Both the position numbers and the translations under genes were made by a program. From Acidobacteriota bacterium (GTDB lineage Bacteria > Acidobacteriota > Terriglobia > Acidiferrales > UBA7541), in the NCBI GenBank assembly GCA_003224085.1, contig QHYK01000091.1:1-38090 (forward strand): DNA of 38,090 nucleotides. Direction: 5' to 3'. The stretch's first letter is position 1; each line of letters starts with the position of its first letter. The notes beneath the pieces are model-generated. The model saw nothing but the letters and a program-made list of their open reading frames with translations. It ran no database searches and was not told where the DNA came from. Positions 25,588 to 35,845 of the stretch are shown one piece after another.

Positions 25588-25815
25588 ATGTATCACTATG
25601 ATCCTAGCCTCGCCTTGGAAGAGCTCCAGGAAGATGCCATGCTCCCGCACCCGGTGAAATTGCGGGACATGATTCTGCGCACGAAACTAGAGGCAAACGA
25701 AGCGCAAGTCCTGAATCACGATTTCCAGGATTACCTGGCGCGCTTCGGCGAACTGCAAAAACTCGGATGCGGCATCCTCGAGCGGCTCGCCACCGGACAG
25801 CGCAAGGCTTCGTGA
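25588..25815 (+). CDS. Small conserved-looking hypothetical protein
   Basis: A 75-residue acidic protein that I do not recognise. GGGGGAA lies nine bases before the ATG, a good ribosome binding site. It is likely alpha-helical (EELQEDAML; MILRTKLEANEAQVLNHDFQDYLARF) with no transmembrane segment or cysteine pair apart from one Cys. It lies 31 bases before the glycosyltransferase gene and probably is cotranscribed with it. Confidence 0.7.
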   Translation: MYHYDPSLALEELQEDAMLPHPVKLRDMILRTKLEANEAQVLNHDFQDYLARFGELQKLGCGILERLATGQRKAS

Positions 25816-25846
25816 TGCCTCCCACGAACTCACAAGCCTTCTGCTA

Positions 25847-26998
25847 ATGAAAACAAAGCCGCGCGTCCTGTTGCTCTCGGCAACTTCTGGCGCGGGGCAC
25901 GTGCGCGCCGCGCAAGCCTTGGAAAAAGCGTTTTTGGCGCGTGGTGACTGCGTAGTGGAACACATCGACGCGCTGCGTTACGTCAGCAAACTTTTTCAGC
26001 GCGTGTACGACAGAGCTTATATCTCGATGCTGCGGCGCGCGCCGGAATTGATGGGTCTTCTCTACGAGCGAACCGACCAGCCTTGGCAACATCTGCGGCC
26101 GCGCCTTGCGCTCGACCGGCTGAACACCCGCCCTCTGATCCGCTTGCTCAAGCGCGTCCAGCCCGACCTCTGCGTGGCTACGCACTTTCTGCCGGCAGAG
26201 ATTATCGCCTGGCTGATCGCCAAGAAAAAACTCCAAGCGCACAACGCCATTGTCGTGACGGACTACGATGTCCACGCCATGTGGCTGTGCCGCACCGTGG
26301 ACCGCTACTACGTGGCCATCGAGGAAGCGGCTCAGTATCTGGCGCACATCGGCGTGCCGCGCGACAAAATCTGCGTAACGGGAATCCCCATTGACGCGCT
26401 CTTTGCCCATCCTTTGCCTCGCTCCGAAGCACGCCAACATTTGCGACTGGACGCGGAGGCAGTTGTCATTCTCATTTCCGCGGGCGGCTACGGGATCGGC
26501 CCGGTCGAAAAACTGGTAAGGGAGTTATTGGAGCTACAGCGGCCGTGGCAGATTGTCGCTATCACCGGAAAGGCAGAGAAGACGCGCAAGCGCTTAGAAG
26601 AACTGGCCAAAGCCGCGAGCAAACTCCCCTCCGGCGCTCCACGGCTCTGCTCGGTAGGTTTTACGAACGCCATGGACAAATACATGGCCGCAGCCGATTT
26701 GATGGTGGGCAAAGCCGGCGGTTTGACGACGTCCGAGTGCCTGGCGCGGACTCTGCCAATGGCGCTAATCGAGCCTATTCCCGGCCAAGAAGAGCGCAAC
26801 GCCGACCATCTGCTGGAAGCCGGGGCCGCGATTCGCTGCAACGATTTGCCCGCAGCCGCTTGGAAGATTGCTACTCTACTTGACGACCCAGCTCGTCTAA
26901 ATCGCATGCGGGATGCCGCGAGGAAACTTGGCAAACCGGCGGCAGCTGCCGCCATCGCCAAAGACGCCCTCCGGCTGATTTCGTTTCAAGTTTCTTAG
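25847..26998 (+). CDS. Processive diacylglycerol glucosyltransferase-like enzyme (GT28)
   Basis: A 383-residue enzyme of the MGDG-synthase/UgtP type, which moves a sugar from a nucleotide donor to diacylglycerol, making membrane glycolipids. The N-terminal part has the SATSGAGHVRAAQAL motif (11-25, GxGH at 15-18), and the C-terminal GT28 half contains GKAGGLTTSE (around 286-296), the nucleotide-sugar site. No signal peptide is visible, so it acts on the cytoplasmic face. The Shine-Dalgarno sequence is weak. MurG is related but has another N-terminal motif. Confidence 0.88.
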   Translation: MKTKPRVLLLSATSGAGHVRAAQALEKAFLARGDCVVEHIDALRYVSKLFQRVYDRAYISMLRRAPELMGLLYERTDQPWQHLRPRLALDRLNTRPLIRLLKRVQPDLCVATHFLPAEIIAWLIAKKKLQAHNAIVVTDYDVHAMWLCRTVDRYYVAIEEAAQYLAHIGVPRDKICVTGIPIDALFAHPLPRSEARQHLRLDAEAVVILISAGGYGIGPVEKLVRELLELQRPWQIVAITGKAEKTRKRLEELAKAASKLPSGAPRLCSVGFTNAMDKYMAAADLMVGKAGGLTTSECLARTLPMALIEPIPGQEERNADHLLEAGAAIRCNDLPAAAWKIATLLDDPARLNRMRDAARKLGKPAAAAAIAKDALRLISFQVS

Positions 26999-27136
26999 CC
27001 AAGTAACGCTCTGTTTCTTGGCTTGCGAGATTGGTAGCAAAAAGTCGGAGCGGCGCTGGTAGACTGAAGAGGCCGGGATGAACAGGGGCTGAGGGGAACG
27101 GTCTGCGGCGCGAACGTTGTGGACCGTCAATACTAA

Positions 27137-27823
27137 ATGCGACGACACACACTGCTGATCGACGCAGACGACACGCTCTGGGAAAATAACGTCTTCTTCG
27201 AAAAGCTGATTGAAGACTTCATCAGCGTGGTCGAACCTTACGGCTACACTCGCGCTTATATCCGGCACATTCTGAACGAAACCGAACGCAAGAATATCCG
27301 CCAGTATGGCTACGGCGTGCGCAGCTTCGGCCGCTCCCTCGAAGAGACCTATCTGAAACTCGCGGACCAGATGGCTCGCCGAGAAATTCTCGCGCAGATT
27401 CACAGCCGCGTGATCGAGCTGGAACGCACGCCTCCAAAAATTCTGGATGGCGTTCCGGAGACGCTCGCGTACTTAACCGAGCGGCACCGGCTGATTCTTT
27501 TCACCAAAGGCGAGCCAGCGGAGCAGGCTGCAAAGGTCGAACGCTCCGGCCTGCAAGGATTCTTCGAGTTCATCGAGATTGTTCCGGAAAAAAACACCCA
27601 AACTTATGGCGGCCTGGTGCACAAGCACAAAATCGTGAAAGCGCACGGCTGGATGATTGGCAACAGCCCGCGCAGCGACATAAACCCCGCGATGCAAGTG
27701 GGCTTAAACGCTGTCTACATTCCCCACCAGCACACCTGGACCCTTGAGCATGAGCCCGTCGTGGCCGGCTCGGGCAAATTGGTCATCCTTCCCTCCTTCC
27801 GCGAGCTCCGCTCCCACTTCTAA
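27137..27823 (+). CDS. HAD-superfamily hydrolase
   Basis: A 228-residue phosphatase-like protein. Motif I is IDADDTLW (D9 and D11), motif II is LFTKGE near 122, the lysine of motif III is in the HKHK region near 162-165, and motif IV is GNSPRSDINPA at about 174-184. The helical cap lies between about 20 and 95. All four motifs are present, so it is likely active, on an unknown phosphate ester. No clear Shine-Dalgarno sequence was seen. Converges with the amidase gene. Confidence 0.88.
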   Translation: MRRHTLLIDADDTLWENNVFFEKLIEDFISVVEPYGYTRAYIRHILNETERKNIRQYGYGVRSFGRSLEETYLKLADQMARREILAQIHSRVIELERTPPKILDGVPETLAYLTERHRLILFTKGEPAEQAAKVERSGLQGFFEFIEIVPEKNTQTYGGLVHKHKIVKAHGWMIGNSPRSDINPAMQVGLNAVYIPHQHTWTLEHEPVVAGSGKLVILPSFRELRSHF

Positions 27824-27964
27824 AAGCTTGCTAACCGGCCTCTAGAATTTGTCATCCGGGAGCCAGGCGCGCCTGCTGCGTTCCGGTCAACTCCACGGAG
27901 CAGCAAGAAATCTGTTTCTTTGGTGTCATCCTGCAAGGCCCACAGCATGCCCGCGCACCCAAAC

Positions 27965-29413
27965 CTAAGCGCATAGCGGCGGGCGCTGGAATGGAGGCTG
28001 CGCCTGCTCGAACGCCTGGCCGATCCGGAAAAGAAGAGCCTCCGCGCCGACCGAGCCTATAAGTTGCAGACCAACAGGCAGCCCGTTGGGCGTCAAGCCA
28101 CAAGGTACAGAGATAGCTGGGAGGCCGGCAAGATTGGCGGGACGATTATTGCGCAGCAGGAGCGCGCGTGTGGAATGATTCGTGGTGCGGCGGAAACCGG
28201 GACCGTCGGTGGACAGGCGGGGGGTCCCTTCGCCGATAAGGGGAGCCGGAACAGGAGTTGTGGGAACAGCGATGGCCTCGAGAGTCGTATCGGTCATCAC
28301 CGCAAGGACACTGCGAAGAAAAATTTCGCGCTGCTCCAGCGCTTGCAGATACGCGGTGGCGGAAACTTTGACGCCGAGTTCCAATCGTTCGCGAACATCT
28401 TCACCATAATCGGCGGCACGCGCAGGAAACCAGCCGACTTGCTGGTGGTAATGTGTGGCTTCTGCCCACGCGATTTGATTGCCGGAATCTTCGGTTTCGC
28501 GGAGAAGAGGAATAGACACGCTTCGCAGACTCGCTCCCATTTTGCGAAAGACTCCGAGCGCTTGGTGAAACGCGCGTTCCACTTCCGATGAAAAACTCTC
28601 GGAGAGGAGCTCTTCAGGCAGGCCCAGACGGAAATGTTTGCAGAAGCGCGCCTGAGTCGCTTTTTGCAAGGGCGGTTCTTTCTCTGCTCGCACAAGAATG
28701 GGTTCGAGCAGCATAGCGGCGTCAGCGCAAGAGCGCGCCAAAGGGCCAACGCAATCGAGTCGGGGAGAGAGCGGAACCACGTCCGCGACCGAGACTCGTC
28801 CAAATGTGGGCTTGAGGCCCACGATCCCGCAAAGCGCCGCCGGAATCCGAATAGACCCGCCGGTGTCCGTGCCGATGCTCCCAAAACAGAGGCCCGCAGC
28901 AACCGCCGCCGCCGAGCCGCCGCTGGAGCCGCCCGGAATACGAGAAACGTCCCACGGATTCCGCGTCGGCCCAAAGTGAGGATTGTTGGTCGTCACGCCG
29001 TAGGCGAATTCGTGCAGATTGTTTTTACCAAGGATGATCGCGCCGGCTTCTTTGAGTTGGCGGACAATCGCCGCGTCATGGTGAGGCACAAAATCTTTGA
29101 GAATCTTCGAGCCCGCCGTGGTCCGAATATCCTTCGTATAGATGTTGTCCTTCAGCGAAATCGGGATCCCGTGAAGCGGCCCGCGATCCCGATGGCCCTT
29201 CCGGCCCCGGGGTGCAAAAAGCTCGCCCTCCGCTTTTTTTGCCTGGGCGAGAGCAAGTTCCCCGGTAACGGTGAGATATGCGTTGAGCTTTGGATTGAGC
29301 TGCTCGATCCGCGCCAGCATCAGCTTGGTGAGTTCGACCGGCGAAAGCTCGCGTTTCCGGAAAAGTTTTCCGATTTCTTCGATGGAGGCAAACGCGAGGT
29401 CGGCGTCGGTCAT
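27965..29413 (-). CDS. Amidase-signature family hydrolase (GatA-like)
   Basis: A 482-residue amidase with the Ser-cisSer-Lys triad: K88 in ISLKDNIY, cis-S163 in GGSSGGS and nucleophile S187 in [13 protein letters not shown]. Length and sequence fit the GatA subunit, which amidates mischarged Glu-tRNA(Gln), or a general amidase. No gatB or gatC is in the window, so the choice is open. The start ATG at 29413 lies at the beginning of [14 protein letters not shown]; a longer form up to 29470 is less likely. It follows lptD on the same strand with 135 bases between. Confidence 0.92.
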   Translation of the reverse strand: MTDADLAFASIEEIGKLFRKRELSPVELTKLMLARIEQLNPKLNAYLTVTGELALAQAKKAEGELFAPRGRKGHRDRGPLHGIPISLKDNIYTKDIRTTAGSKILKDFVPHHDAAIVRQLKEAGAIILGKNNLHEFAYGVTTNNPHFGPTRNPWDVSRIPGGSSGGSAAAVAAGLCFGSIGTDTGGSIRIPAALCGIVGLKPTFGRVSVADVVPLSPRLDCVGPLARSCADAAMLLEPILVRAEKEPPLQKATQARFCKHFRLGLPEELLSESFSSEVERAFHQALGVFRKMGASLRSVSIPLLRETEDSGNQIAWAEATHYHQQVGWFPARAADYGEDVRERLELGVKVSATAYLQALEQREIFLRSVLAVMTDTTLEAIAVPTTPVPAPLIGEGTPRLSTDGPGFRRTTNHSTRALLLRNNRPANLAGLPAISVPCGLTPNGLPVGLQLIGSVGAEALLFRIGQAFEQAQPPFQRPPLCA

Positions 29414-29548
29414 CCGGATGCGCTCGTGCAAGGCACGAGTGGAATTTAACACACAGACCGCAGAGGACACAGAGAGAAGAGGAAACCCAAAGATTTGGAG
29501 CGAAATGAATTCCTGCTTTCCGCCAACAGATTGTCATTCTGGCCCTTG

Positions 29549-31960
29549 CTAGAAAATTTTGTCTTTGTGACGCAAATTCCCGAAATTTCCGATGTTGGCG
29601 ATGATGAACGCCACGCGGAACTGATTCTCGGTACGGACGTTACTGAGGTTTAGCCGGCGATACTCCAGCGCAAGACCACAGCAACTCCCGTTATAGCTGG
29701 CCTGCACGATCTGGTTCTGCAACGTTTGGTTGGTGAAGTCGTATCCCACGCCCCCCGTAAAATTGAACCCCTTGCGGTTTTCGCTGCCGTAGCCCACAAG
29801 CGCGCGAACCTGATTCGAGGGTGGCTGCTGAAAAGGCTTTTGCCCAGGCGGCAACGATGCAGTGTCACTCGGTGAAGGATTGTCGTTGAGGCGGAAATAC
29901 GCCACCGTGGCGAAAATCGCTCTATAAGGCTTGGCCTTGATCAGCGTGCCGATTGTCACCAGCCGCTGAATCTGCGGATCGTACTGAAGAATTTGCTCGA
30001 GATCGTACCGGCCCCCTGGCGTGATTGTGAAGTCGCTCGCGATGGGAGACCAATTGCGCGGCCCGAAAGCAAACGCGAACGGAGAAATTGAATCGAGCGC
30101 CTGAAACACGTTCCGCTGACCGTTTGCGATCGCCCCGCCAAACGTAGGATCGAAATAGTGCTTTTGCGCAATGCGCCAGGAAAGGAACTCTTGCGGCTGA
30201 TCGTCCCCAGTCTTGGTGTAAAGACGCTGCGTGAATCCGTACTCTACTTCGCTGGTGTCCGTCAGCGTGGCATCGCTGTCGAATCGAATGAAGTCGGCAA
30301 AATTGTTTACTCCCGTGACGTAGCGGTAGGTGACGGCCGGTTCGATGGTGTGCTTGTATCTTCGGCGAGGCCTGTCCTTCCTGGCAGCGGACTCGAAAAA
30401 ACGTACGAACGAAGGCGGGCGTAGTTCGAACGCGAATTCCCCCGTGTTGCGAACGATGGACATTCCGCTCACGAGTCCGGAAGAATTCAGCGAATCGCCG
30501 TATCGCGTGGTACGAAAGCCCGCCGATGCCGTCGCGCCGAACCACGGGCCGAAATGCAAGGGAAGTGTGACACGCGGAGCGAACTCCTCTCGCGAGACGC
30601 TTAACGGCGTATCAATTGGTGTGTAAGCGGGCGTCGGTAAGAACGAATCGGAACGGTGCACGGCCCCAACAAAGCTGTCAAACGAAAAGTACAGAGGAAT
30701 TTTTCGCCACGGAGATTGTTCGACCGAGCTGAATCGTGCCTGCGGGAGATTGCGAAGCGTTACGCTGGTCGCCGGAACGGCTGGCGTCATGGACGTAGCC
30801 GCCACCGGGAGCGTGAGAAAACTTTTGTCATTGATGCCCGCAACATGGAGGCTGAACCCTCGAAAATTGTTGCTGAGGAAGATGGCGCTCTGCACTTCGG
30901 AATTAATGGCGTCCCCGAATGTGTCGGCAAACGCAAGACGAAACGTGAGAGACGAAAGCTGGTTGTAATCCGTGACAAAACGCCATCCTCGCGGTAGCAG
31001 TGATTGGATTTCCAGGCGCTGTTGCTGTCCGCCCTGCGGAGAGCGCGTGCCGCCGGTCAGGAGCCCGCGGTCGTCTACGCCGAAATAGGTGTACACGACC
31101 GAAGTGTTCTCAAAGGGCCTGGCGCGAAAAGTGCCGCGTTCCAACAGGCCGCGGCGGCTCATGAACTGCGCCCCAAACGTGGTGTCCAGCCAGGACAAAG
31201 GGGCAAGATAGAAATCGTCGCCAAAGATAAAGCCCTTGCGCGAACTTTGCCCGATGTCGGGGATCAGGAAACCGGTTTGCCGCACTTTTTCCCCTGCAGG
31301 GGCCGTGGCGTAAGGAAGCCACACGAGCGGAACGCGAAATAAACGAAAGTTGGCGTTAACCAGAGCGACCGTCTTGTCGAGACGAATGCGTGCTACGGGA
31401 GCGTAGAACTGCCACCTGGGATGCCGCCGGTCGCAGATTGTGATCCAAGCTCCCTGCACGAAATACAAGTCGCCGGCAAACCGCTCTACGGTTCGGGCTT
31501 GAAAATACAAAGGATTGTCAGTGAGCAGGACCTGCTCGTTTGGCTGGCGCACGATTTTGAAAGTGCCCTGAACATTTTTGAAGAGTCCGTGCCCCGTGCT
31601 GACGTTGTAATGCGCTTCGCTGGCTTCCAGGTGCTCCCCGCTGTAGTCCAACTGAACTTTCCCTGTAGCCGCGGCTTCGTTGGTTTTGTCGTTGTACTCC
31701 ACATGATCGGCGCGAAGACGCGTGTCTCCATAGCGAATGTCAACGTCCCCATCCGCCGTAGTAACGTCGCCCCTGCGAGTTTGCGTTTTCGCCTCGAGTT
31801 CAGCGACTTGCCCTTTCCCCGGCGAAAGCGGGCGGACCTGCTGGGCGACGGCGATAGCAGAGGAAAAACTCCAAGCCGTGCCGAGAAGCACCGTCAGGTG
31901 GAGGAAACGACGGAGGGCAGCATGACCCTCCGCCCAAGAATGGCGATTCACGCAAAACAT
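29549..31960 (-). CDS. lptD: LPS-assembly protein LptD (OstA)
   Basis: An 803-residue outer-membrane protein that inserts lipopolysaccharide into the outer leaflet. A signal peptide (about 15-40, LRRFLHLTVLLGTAWSFSSAIAVAQ) is followed by an OstA/LptA-like beta-jellyroll (about 45-150, with VDIRYGDTRLRADHVEYN) and a large beta-barrel, closing on phenylalanine as barrels do (KDKIF). The ATG at 31960 is chosen because a signal peptide follows; a reading frame continues upstream to 32281 without one. LptE and other partners are not here. The sequence marks the organism as Gram-negative with LPS-like export. Confidence 0.92.
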   Translation of the reverse strand: MFCVNRHSWAEGHAALRRFLHLTVLLGTAWSFSSAIAVAQQVRPLSPGKGQVAELEAKTQTRRGDVTTADGDVDIRYGDTRLRADHVEYNDKTNEAAATGKVQLDYSGEHLEASEAHYNVSTGHGLFKNVQGTFKIVRQPNEQVLLTDNPLYFQARTVERFAGDLYFVQGAWITICDRRHPRWQFYAPVARIRLDKTVALVNANFRLFRVPLVWLPYATAPAGEKVRQTGFLIPDIGQSSRKGFIFGDDFYLAPLSWLDTTFGAQFMSRRGLLERGTFRARPFENTSVVYTYFGVDDRGLLTGGTRSPQGGQQQRLEIQSLLPRGWRFVTDYNQLSSLTFRLAFADTFGDAINSEVQSAIFLSNNFRGFSLHVAGINDKSFLTLPVAATSMTPAVPATSVTLRNLPQARFSSVEQSPWRKIPLYFSFDSFVGAVHRSDSFLPTPAYTPIDTPLSVSREEFAPRVTLPLHFGPWFGATASAGFRTTRYGDSLNSSGLVSGMSIVRNTGEFAFELRPPSFVRFFESAARKDRPRRRYKHTIEPAVTYRYVTGVNNFADFIRFDSDATLTDTSEVEYGFTQRLYTKTGDDQPQEFLSWRIAQKHYFDPTFGGAIANGQRNVFQALDSISPFAFAFGPRNWSPIASDFTITPGGRYDLEQILQYDPQIQRLVTIGTLIKAKPYRAIFATVAYFRLNDNPSPSDTASLPPGQKPFQQPPSNQVRALVGYGSENRKGFNFTGGVGYDFTNQTLQNQIVQASYNGSCCGLALEYRRLNLSNVRTENQFRVAFIIANIGNFGNLRHKDKIF

Positions 31961-32205
31961 GCGGTGGATAACGAAAGATAGCCTAGCATGGCCCGCAGTG
32001 ATTTGAAGGCGCGGACCGCCGCGCGGTTGCTCGAAGCAGCGGAAGAGTAAAGACAAATAAAGACCGAGGGCATCAGTCGTGGCATGAAACGTCGCGACTA
32101 GGTGGCGCGTCTGTTTGCTCAGGGTTGGTTGCCGTTTCAAAAATATTGGATGCGCAGAACTCCGGACAGGAGTAAGATGCCGGACTTTGCGCGCGAGGAG
32201 AAGAA

Positions 32206-35200
32206 ATGAAGCCTGCGTCGAGGACTCTGCAGACGATTGTTGCCGGTATGGCGTTGCTCGGTGCGATGGCTGTGAACGCAACGGCGGCCCGGCCTCAAAA
32301 CCCTACGGACAAATTAAAAAGTCTGGAGTTTCGCGAGATTGGCCCCGCCGTGATGGGCGGCCGCATCGACGATTTCGCGGTAGTCGAAAGCAATCCGAAT
32401 ATCGTTTACGTCGGCACAGCTTCCGGCGGTGTGTGGAAGACTACGAACAACGGCACTACGTGGGAGCCGGTCTTCGATAAGCAAAGCGCTTCGACCATCG
32501 GCGACATCGCCATCGCACCATCGGACCCATCGGTCGTTTGGGTCGGAACCGGCGAGTCCAATAATCGGCAGAGTTCCTCTTGGGGCGACGGCATTTACAA
32601 GTCGCTGGACGCCGGCAAGACCTGGAAGAACATGGGATTGGAAAAAACGCACCACATCGGCAGAATCGTCATTCATCCGGAAAATCCGGAAGTCGTTTAT
32701 GTGGCGGCACAAGGTCATCTTTGGGGACCCAACCCGGAGCGGGGCGTTTACAAGACCAGCGATGGCGGCAAGACCTGGCAGCAAGTCCTGAAAATCAATG
32801 ACGACACCGGCGTAAGCGACATTGCCATGGATCCCGAAAGCCCGGAAACCCTCTATGCCGCCGCTTACGAGCGCCGACGCACTCCTTATGGCTTCAACGG
32901 CGGCGGCCCGGACAGCGCGATTTACAAGACCACCGACGGCGGACTCACCTGGAAAAAACTGACGAAAGGCCTGCCGTACGAAAACGGTGGCGGTGATACC
33001 GGGCGTGTCGGGCTCGACATTTTTCGCAAGGATCCGAACATCGTTTATGCTGAGATTCAGCACGAAAAAGGGGGAACCTTCCGCAGCGAAGACAAGGGCG
33101 AAACGTGGAAGCGCATGGGCGAAACCAACCCGCGGCCTTCGTATTACAGCCAAATCCGCGTCGATCCCAACAACGACCTACGCATCTGGGAGCTTGGCGC
33201 ACAAATGTTTTACTCGGAAGACGGCGGCAAAACGTTTGCTACGCAGCGCGTCCACGGCATCCACGGCGACTACCACGCCATGTGGATCGATCCCGCTGAT
33301 TCCAATCACATGATCGCCGGCTCGGACGGCGGCATCCACTGGAGCGACGACGGGGGGAAAAATTGGAATTTCCTCAACATCATCGCCATCGGCCAGTTCT
33401 ATGAAATTGCGCTCGACAACGAGAAGCCCTATCACATCTGCGGAGGATTGCAGGACAACGGCAGCTGGTGCGGCCCGAGCATGACTCTCACCCGCGACGG
33501 CATCGTCAATGAGGACTGGCAGCTGATTCACGGCGGCGATGGTTTCTACGCCGCGATTGACAACGTCGAGCCCTGGATTGCCTACACGGAATCGCAGGAC
33601 GGTTTCATTGACCGCCGCGACATGCGCACCGGCCAGCAGCGCTCCATCCGCCCCGAAGCGAGAGCCGGGGAGCCGCATTACCGTTTCCAGTGGAATTCCC
33701 CCGTGGTCATTTCCGCCCACGACCATACGACCGTCTATTACGGCGGAAACTACCTCTTCAAATCCGCCAACCGCGGTGACACCTGGACCCGCCTAGGCGG
33801 CGATCTGACCACCGGCGTCGACCGCAACAAGCTGCCGATTCTCGGCAAAGTGCCAGACAAAACCACGCTTTCTCGCCACGACGGCGTCCAGGAATATCCG
33901 ACGATCACCACGCTGAGCGAATCACCGCTCACCCCCAATGTGCTGTGGGTCGGCACCGATGACGGCAACTTGCAAGTCACTCGCGACGGTGGCAAGACCT
34001 GGAAAAACGTGGTGACGAAGGTATCCGGGGTGCCCAAGGGAACTTACGTCAGCCGTGTCGTCGCCTCAAAAACCGGAGAAGGCGCGGCTTTCGCTACATT
34101 TGACGCACATCGCAGCGACGATTACAACGTCTACATTTTTGCGACCTCGGACTACGGCGAATCCTGGAAAGCCATTCGAAACGGCATTCCCGACTCCGCC
34201 GGAACCGTTCACGTCATTCGCGAGCATCCACGCAACACCAACCTTCTTTTCGCTGGAACGGAATTTGGCTTGTGGGTTTCCTGGGACCGCGGCGCCAACT
34301 GGACGGCTTTCAAGAACAATTTTCCCACGGTGCCCGTGGACGACATCGAGATTCAAGCGCGCGACAACGACCTCGTACTTGCGACCCACGGCCGCTCCAT
34401 CTGGATTTTCGACGACCTGACCCCCGTCGAAAAAATGGACGCCAACGTCCCCAATGCACCGCTCACCTTCTTTCCTCCGCGGACGGCCATGACCTGGTTC
34501 ATTCGCCAGCGCCGCTGGAGCGCTGGCCAGCAAATGTTCGCCGCAAAGAATCCGCCTTACGGTGCGCTCTTGAGCTACTTCCTCAAGGAAGCTGTGCCAC
34601 CCGAACCGCCAAAGACAAACAAAGACGACGACAAAGATGCGGCACAGGAAAGACCCAGAGCACCGGCAAGGGGTGAGGCCGCAGAGAAGAAAGAAGGCAA
34701 GGTCAAAATCACCGTCCTCGACAAAGACGGAAAAGTGATTCGCGAACTTGACGGCCCCGGCGGCGCCGGCGTGAATCGCACCAACTGGGACCTCCGTCAA
34801 AATCCGCCCGCCGAGCCTACTCCCGAGCAGCAGGAAGCCATCGCGGCGGGATTCGGCTTCGGCCCGCGCGGGCCGCTCGTCGAGCCGGGCGAATACACCA
34901 TCAAGATCAAGGCCGGCGACCACGAAGCCACGCAAAAAGTCACCGTCGAGGACGACAATCGCATCACCATGTCCGCAGGCGACCGCGCCGCTCGCCATGA
35001 AGCCATCGAAAAGCTGTACGCCATGGCCAAGACCACCGGCAAAGACCGCGCCACCATCGAAGGCATTCAGACGGCTCTGACCAACGCGCGCGATCAATGG
35101 AAAAAAGACACCGGCAAGAAGGATGCAGCGAAGATTCCCGAAGACATCGTCAAAGTCGCAGACGATCTCCAAAAGAAAGTCGACGCGGTGGCTGAAAAGT

Positions 35201-35511
35201 TCCTCCGCCCGCGCCAAGCTCTCGGAAACGCCGGCCCGCCGTTCGAATGGAAACCCGATCCGCTGCCCAATCAAGTGCAAAACCTGCTCAGCGATTTGGA
35301 CGGCTTCTCCGCAGCTCCTGACGGCCAGCAGCAGGAAAAACTCGCTGAACTGACCACACTGGTCGGCGAAGCTTCCGCCGCCGTCAAAGCCGTCTCGGAA
35401 AGTGACCTGCCTGCCCTCAACAAAAAAATGAATGACGCGGGAATCCCGCATATCGCTCCCGCACCGACGCGGCCTCGTGGCGGCGCGGGCGACGGCAACG
35501 ACTCGGAGTAG
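32206..35511 (+). CDS. Large secreted Asp-box (BNR/sortilin-like) beta-propeller protein
   Basis: An 1,101-residue exported protein. A signal peptide (1-28, MAL..AMAVNATAA) leads to two propeller-like regions with many Asp-box repeats: SLDAGKTW, TSDGGKTW, TTDGGLTW, SEDKGETW, SDDGGKNW, TRDGGKTW and others up to about residue 740. A beta-sandwich-like linker (about 815-925), and a helical, lysine-rich C-terminus (about 935-1085) follow. The family (VPS10/sortilin or sialidase-like) is common in acidobacteria and usually annotated as glycosyl hydrolase, but no catalytic residues can be recognised. GAGGAGAAG precedes the ATG. It diverges from lptD. Confidence 0.9.
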   Translation: MKPASRTLQTIVAGMALLGAMAVNATAARPQNPTDKLKSLEFREIGPAVMGGRIDDFAVVESNPNIVYVGTASGGVWKTTNNGTTWEPVFDKQSASTIGDIAIAPSDPSVVWVGTGESNNRQSSSWGDGIYKSLDAGKTWKNMGLEKTHHIGRIVIHPENPEVVYVAAQGHLWGPNPERGVYKTSDGGKTWQQVLKINDDTGVSDIAMDPESPETLYAAAYERRRTPYGFNGGGPDSAIYKTTDGGLTWKKLTKGLPYENGGGDTGRVGLDIFRKDPNIVYAEIQHEKGGTFRSEDKGETWKRMGETNPRPSYYSQIRVDPNNDLRIWELGAQMFYSEDGGKTFATQRVHGIHGDYHAMWIDPADSNHMIAGSDGGIHWSDDGGKNWNFLNIIAIGQFYEIALDNEKPYHICGGLQDNGSWCGPSMTLTRDGIVNEDWQLIHGGDGFYAAIDNVEPWIAYTESQDGFIDRRDMRTGQQRSIRPEARAGEPHYRFQWNSPVVISAHDHTTVYYGGNYLFKSANRGDTWTRLGGDLTTGVDRNKLPILGKVPDKTTLSRHDGVQEYPTITTLSESPLTPNVLWVGTDDGNLQVTRDGGKTWKNVVTKVSGVPKGTYVSRVVASKTGEGAAFATFDAHRSDDYNVYIFATSDYGESWKAIRNGIPDSAGTVHVIREHPRNTNLLFAGTEFGLWVSWDRGANWTAFKNNFPTVPVDDIEIQARDNDLVLATHGRSIWIFDDLTPVEKMDANVPNAPLTFFPPRTAMTWFIRQRRWSAGQQMFAAKNPPYGALLSYFLKEAVPPEPPKTNKDDDKDAAQERPRAPARGEAAEKKEGKVKITVLDKDGKVIRELDGPGGAGVNRTNWDLRQNPPAEPTPEQQEAIAAGFGFGPRGPLVEPGEYTIKIKAGDHEATQKVTVEDDNRITMSAGDRAARHEAIEKLYAMAKTTGKDRATIEGIQTALTNARDQWKKDTGKKDAAKIPEDIVKVADDLQKKVDAVAEKFLRPRQALGNAGPPFEWKPDPLPNQVQNLLSDLDGFSAAPDGQQQEKLAELTTLVGEASAAVKAVSESDLPALNKKMNDAGIPHIAPAPTRPRGGAGDGNDSE

Positions 35512-35728
35512 GAAACGCGGACACGAAGCTCGCAGAATTTGCGCATGATTTCCTGATTTGCAGGACAGCGCCCATTTTTCGTCTGCACGGAATTTCGGTA
35601 GGGGAATTTGAACCGCTTCCGGGGAAAGGAAAACTCTTCTTCGAACCTGTTTACCGCTTGTGACGCACGGCGCTGGTACAGCCATCCTTCGAAAGCGCAA
35701 CGAGGACGAAGATACCGTACCCATACCC

Positions 35729-35758
35729 CTTGTGACCCTTGTGACCCACTTGTGACCC
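35729..35758 (+). repeat. Three phased CTTGTGACCC repeats upstream of a promoter
   Basis: The 10-mer CTTGTGACCC occurs at 35729-35738, 35738-35747 and 35749-35758, spaced 9 and 11 bases apart, about one helical turn each. They end nine bases before the -35 of the promoter below. Spacing and position suggest an activator-binding site. Confidence 0.55.
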
Positions 35759-35766
35759 GCTGTCCC

Positions 35767-35795
35767 TTGACTTCACCGGAGACGCGGTCTAAAAT
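35767..35795 (+). promoter_or_regulatory. Strong promoter of the dksA-like gene
   Basis: TTGACT (35767-35772) and TAAAAT (35790-35795) are exactly 17 bases apart, both near consensus. The start site would be near 35802, giving a leader of about 44 bases. The three phased repeats lie directly upstream. The rest of the gap from 35512 to 35728 holds nothing I can name. Confidence 0.7.
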
Positions 35796-35845
35796 GTGTG
35801 GTTTTTAGATGGCCCCAAATAGCAGGCAGAGGGGCAGGACTTTCC

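Noticed and set aside
34066-35724. A 552-codon frame opposite the BNR gene
   Set aside because: Wholly antisense to the coding region; its product has no domain or motif.
35729-35758. CRISPR array
   Set aside because: Repeat units are 10 bases with one-base or no spacers, not a CRISPR pattern.
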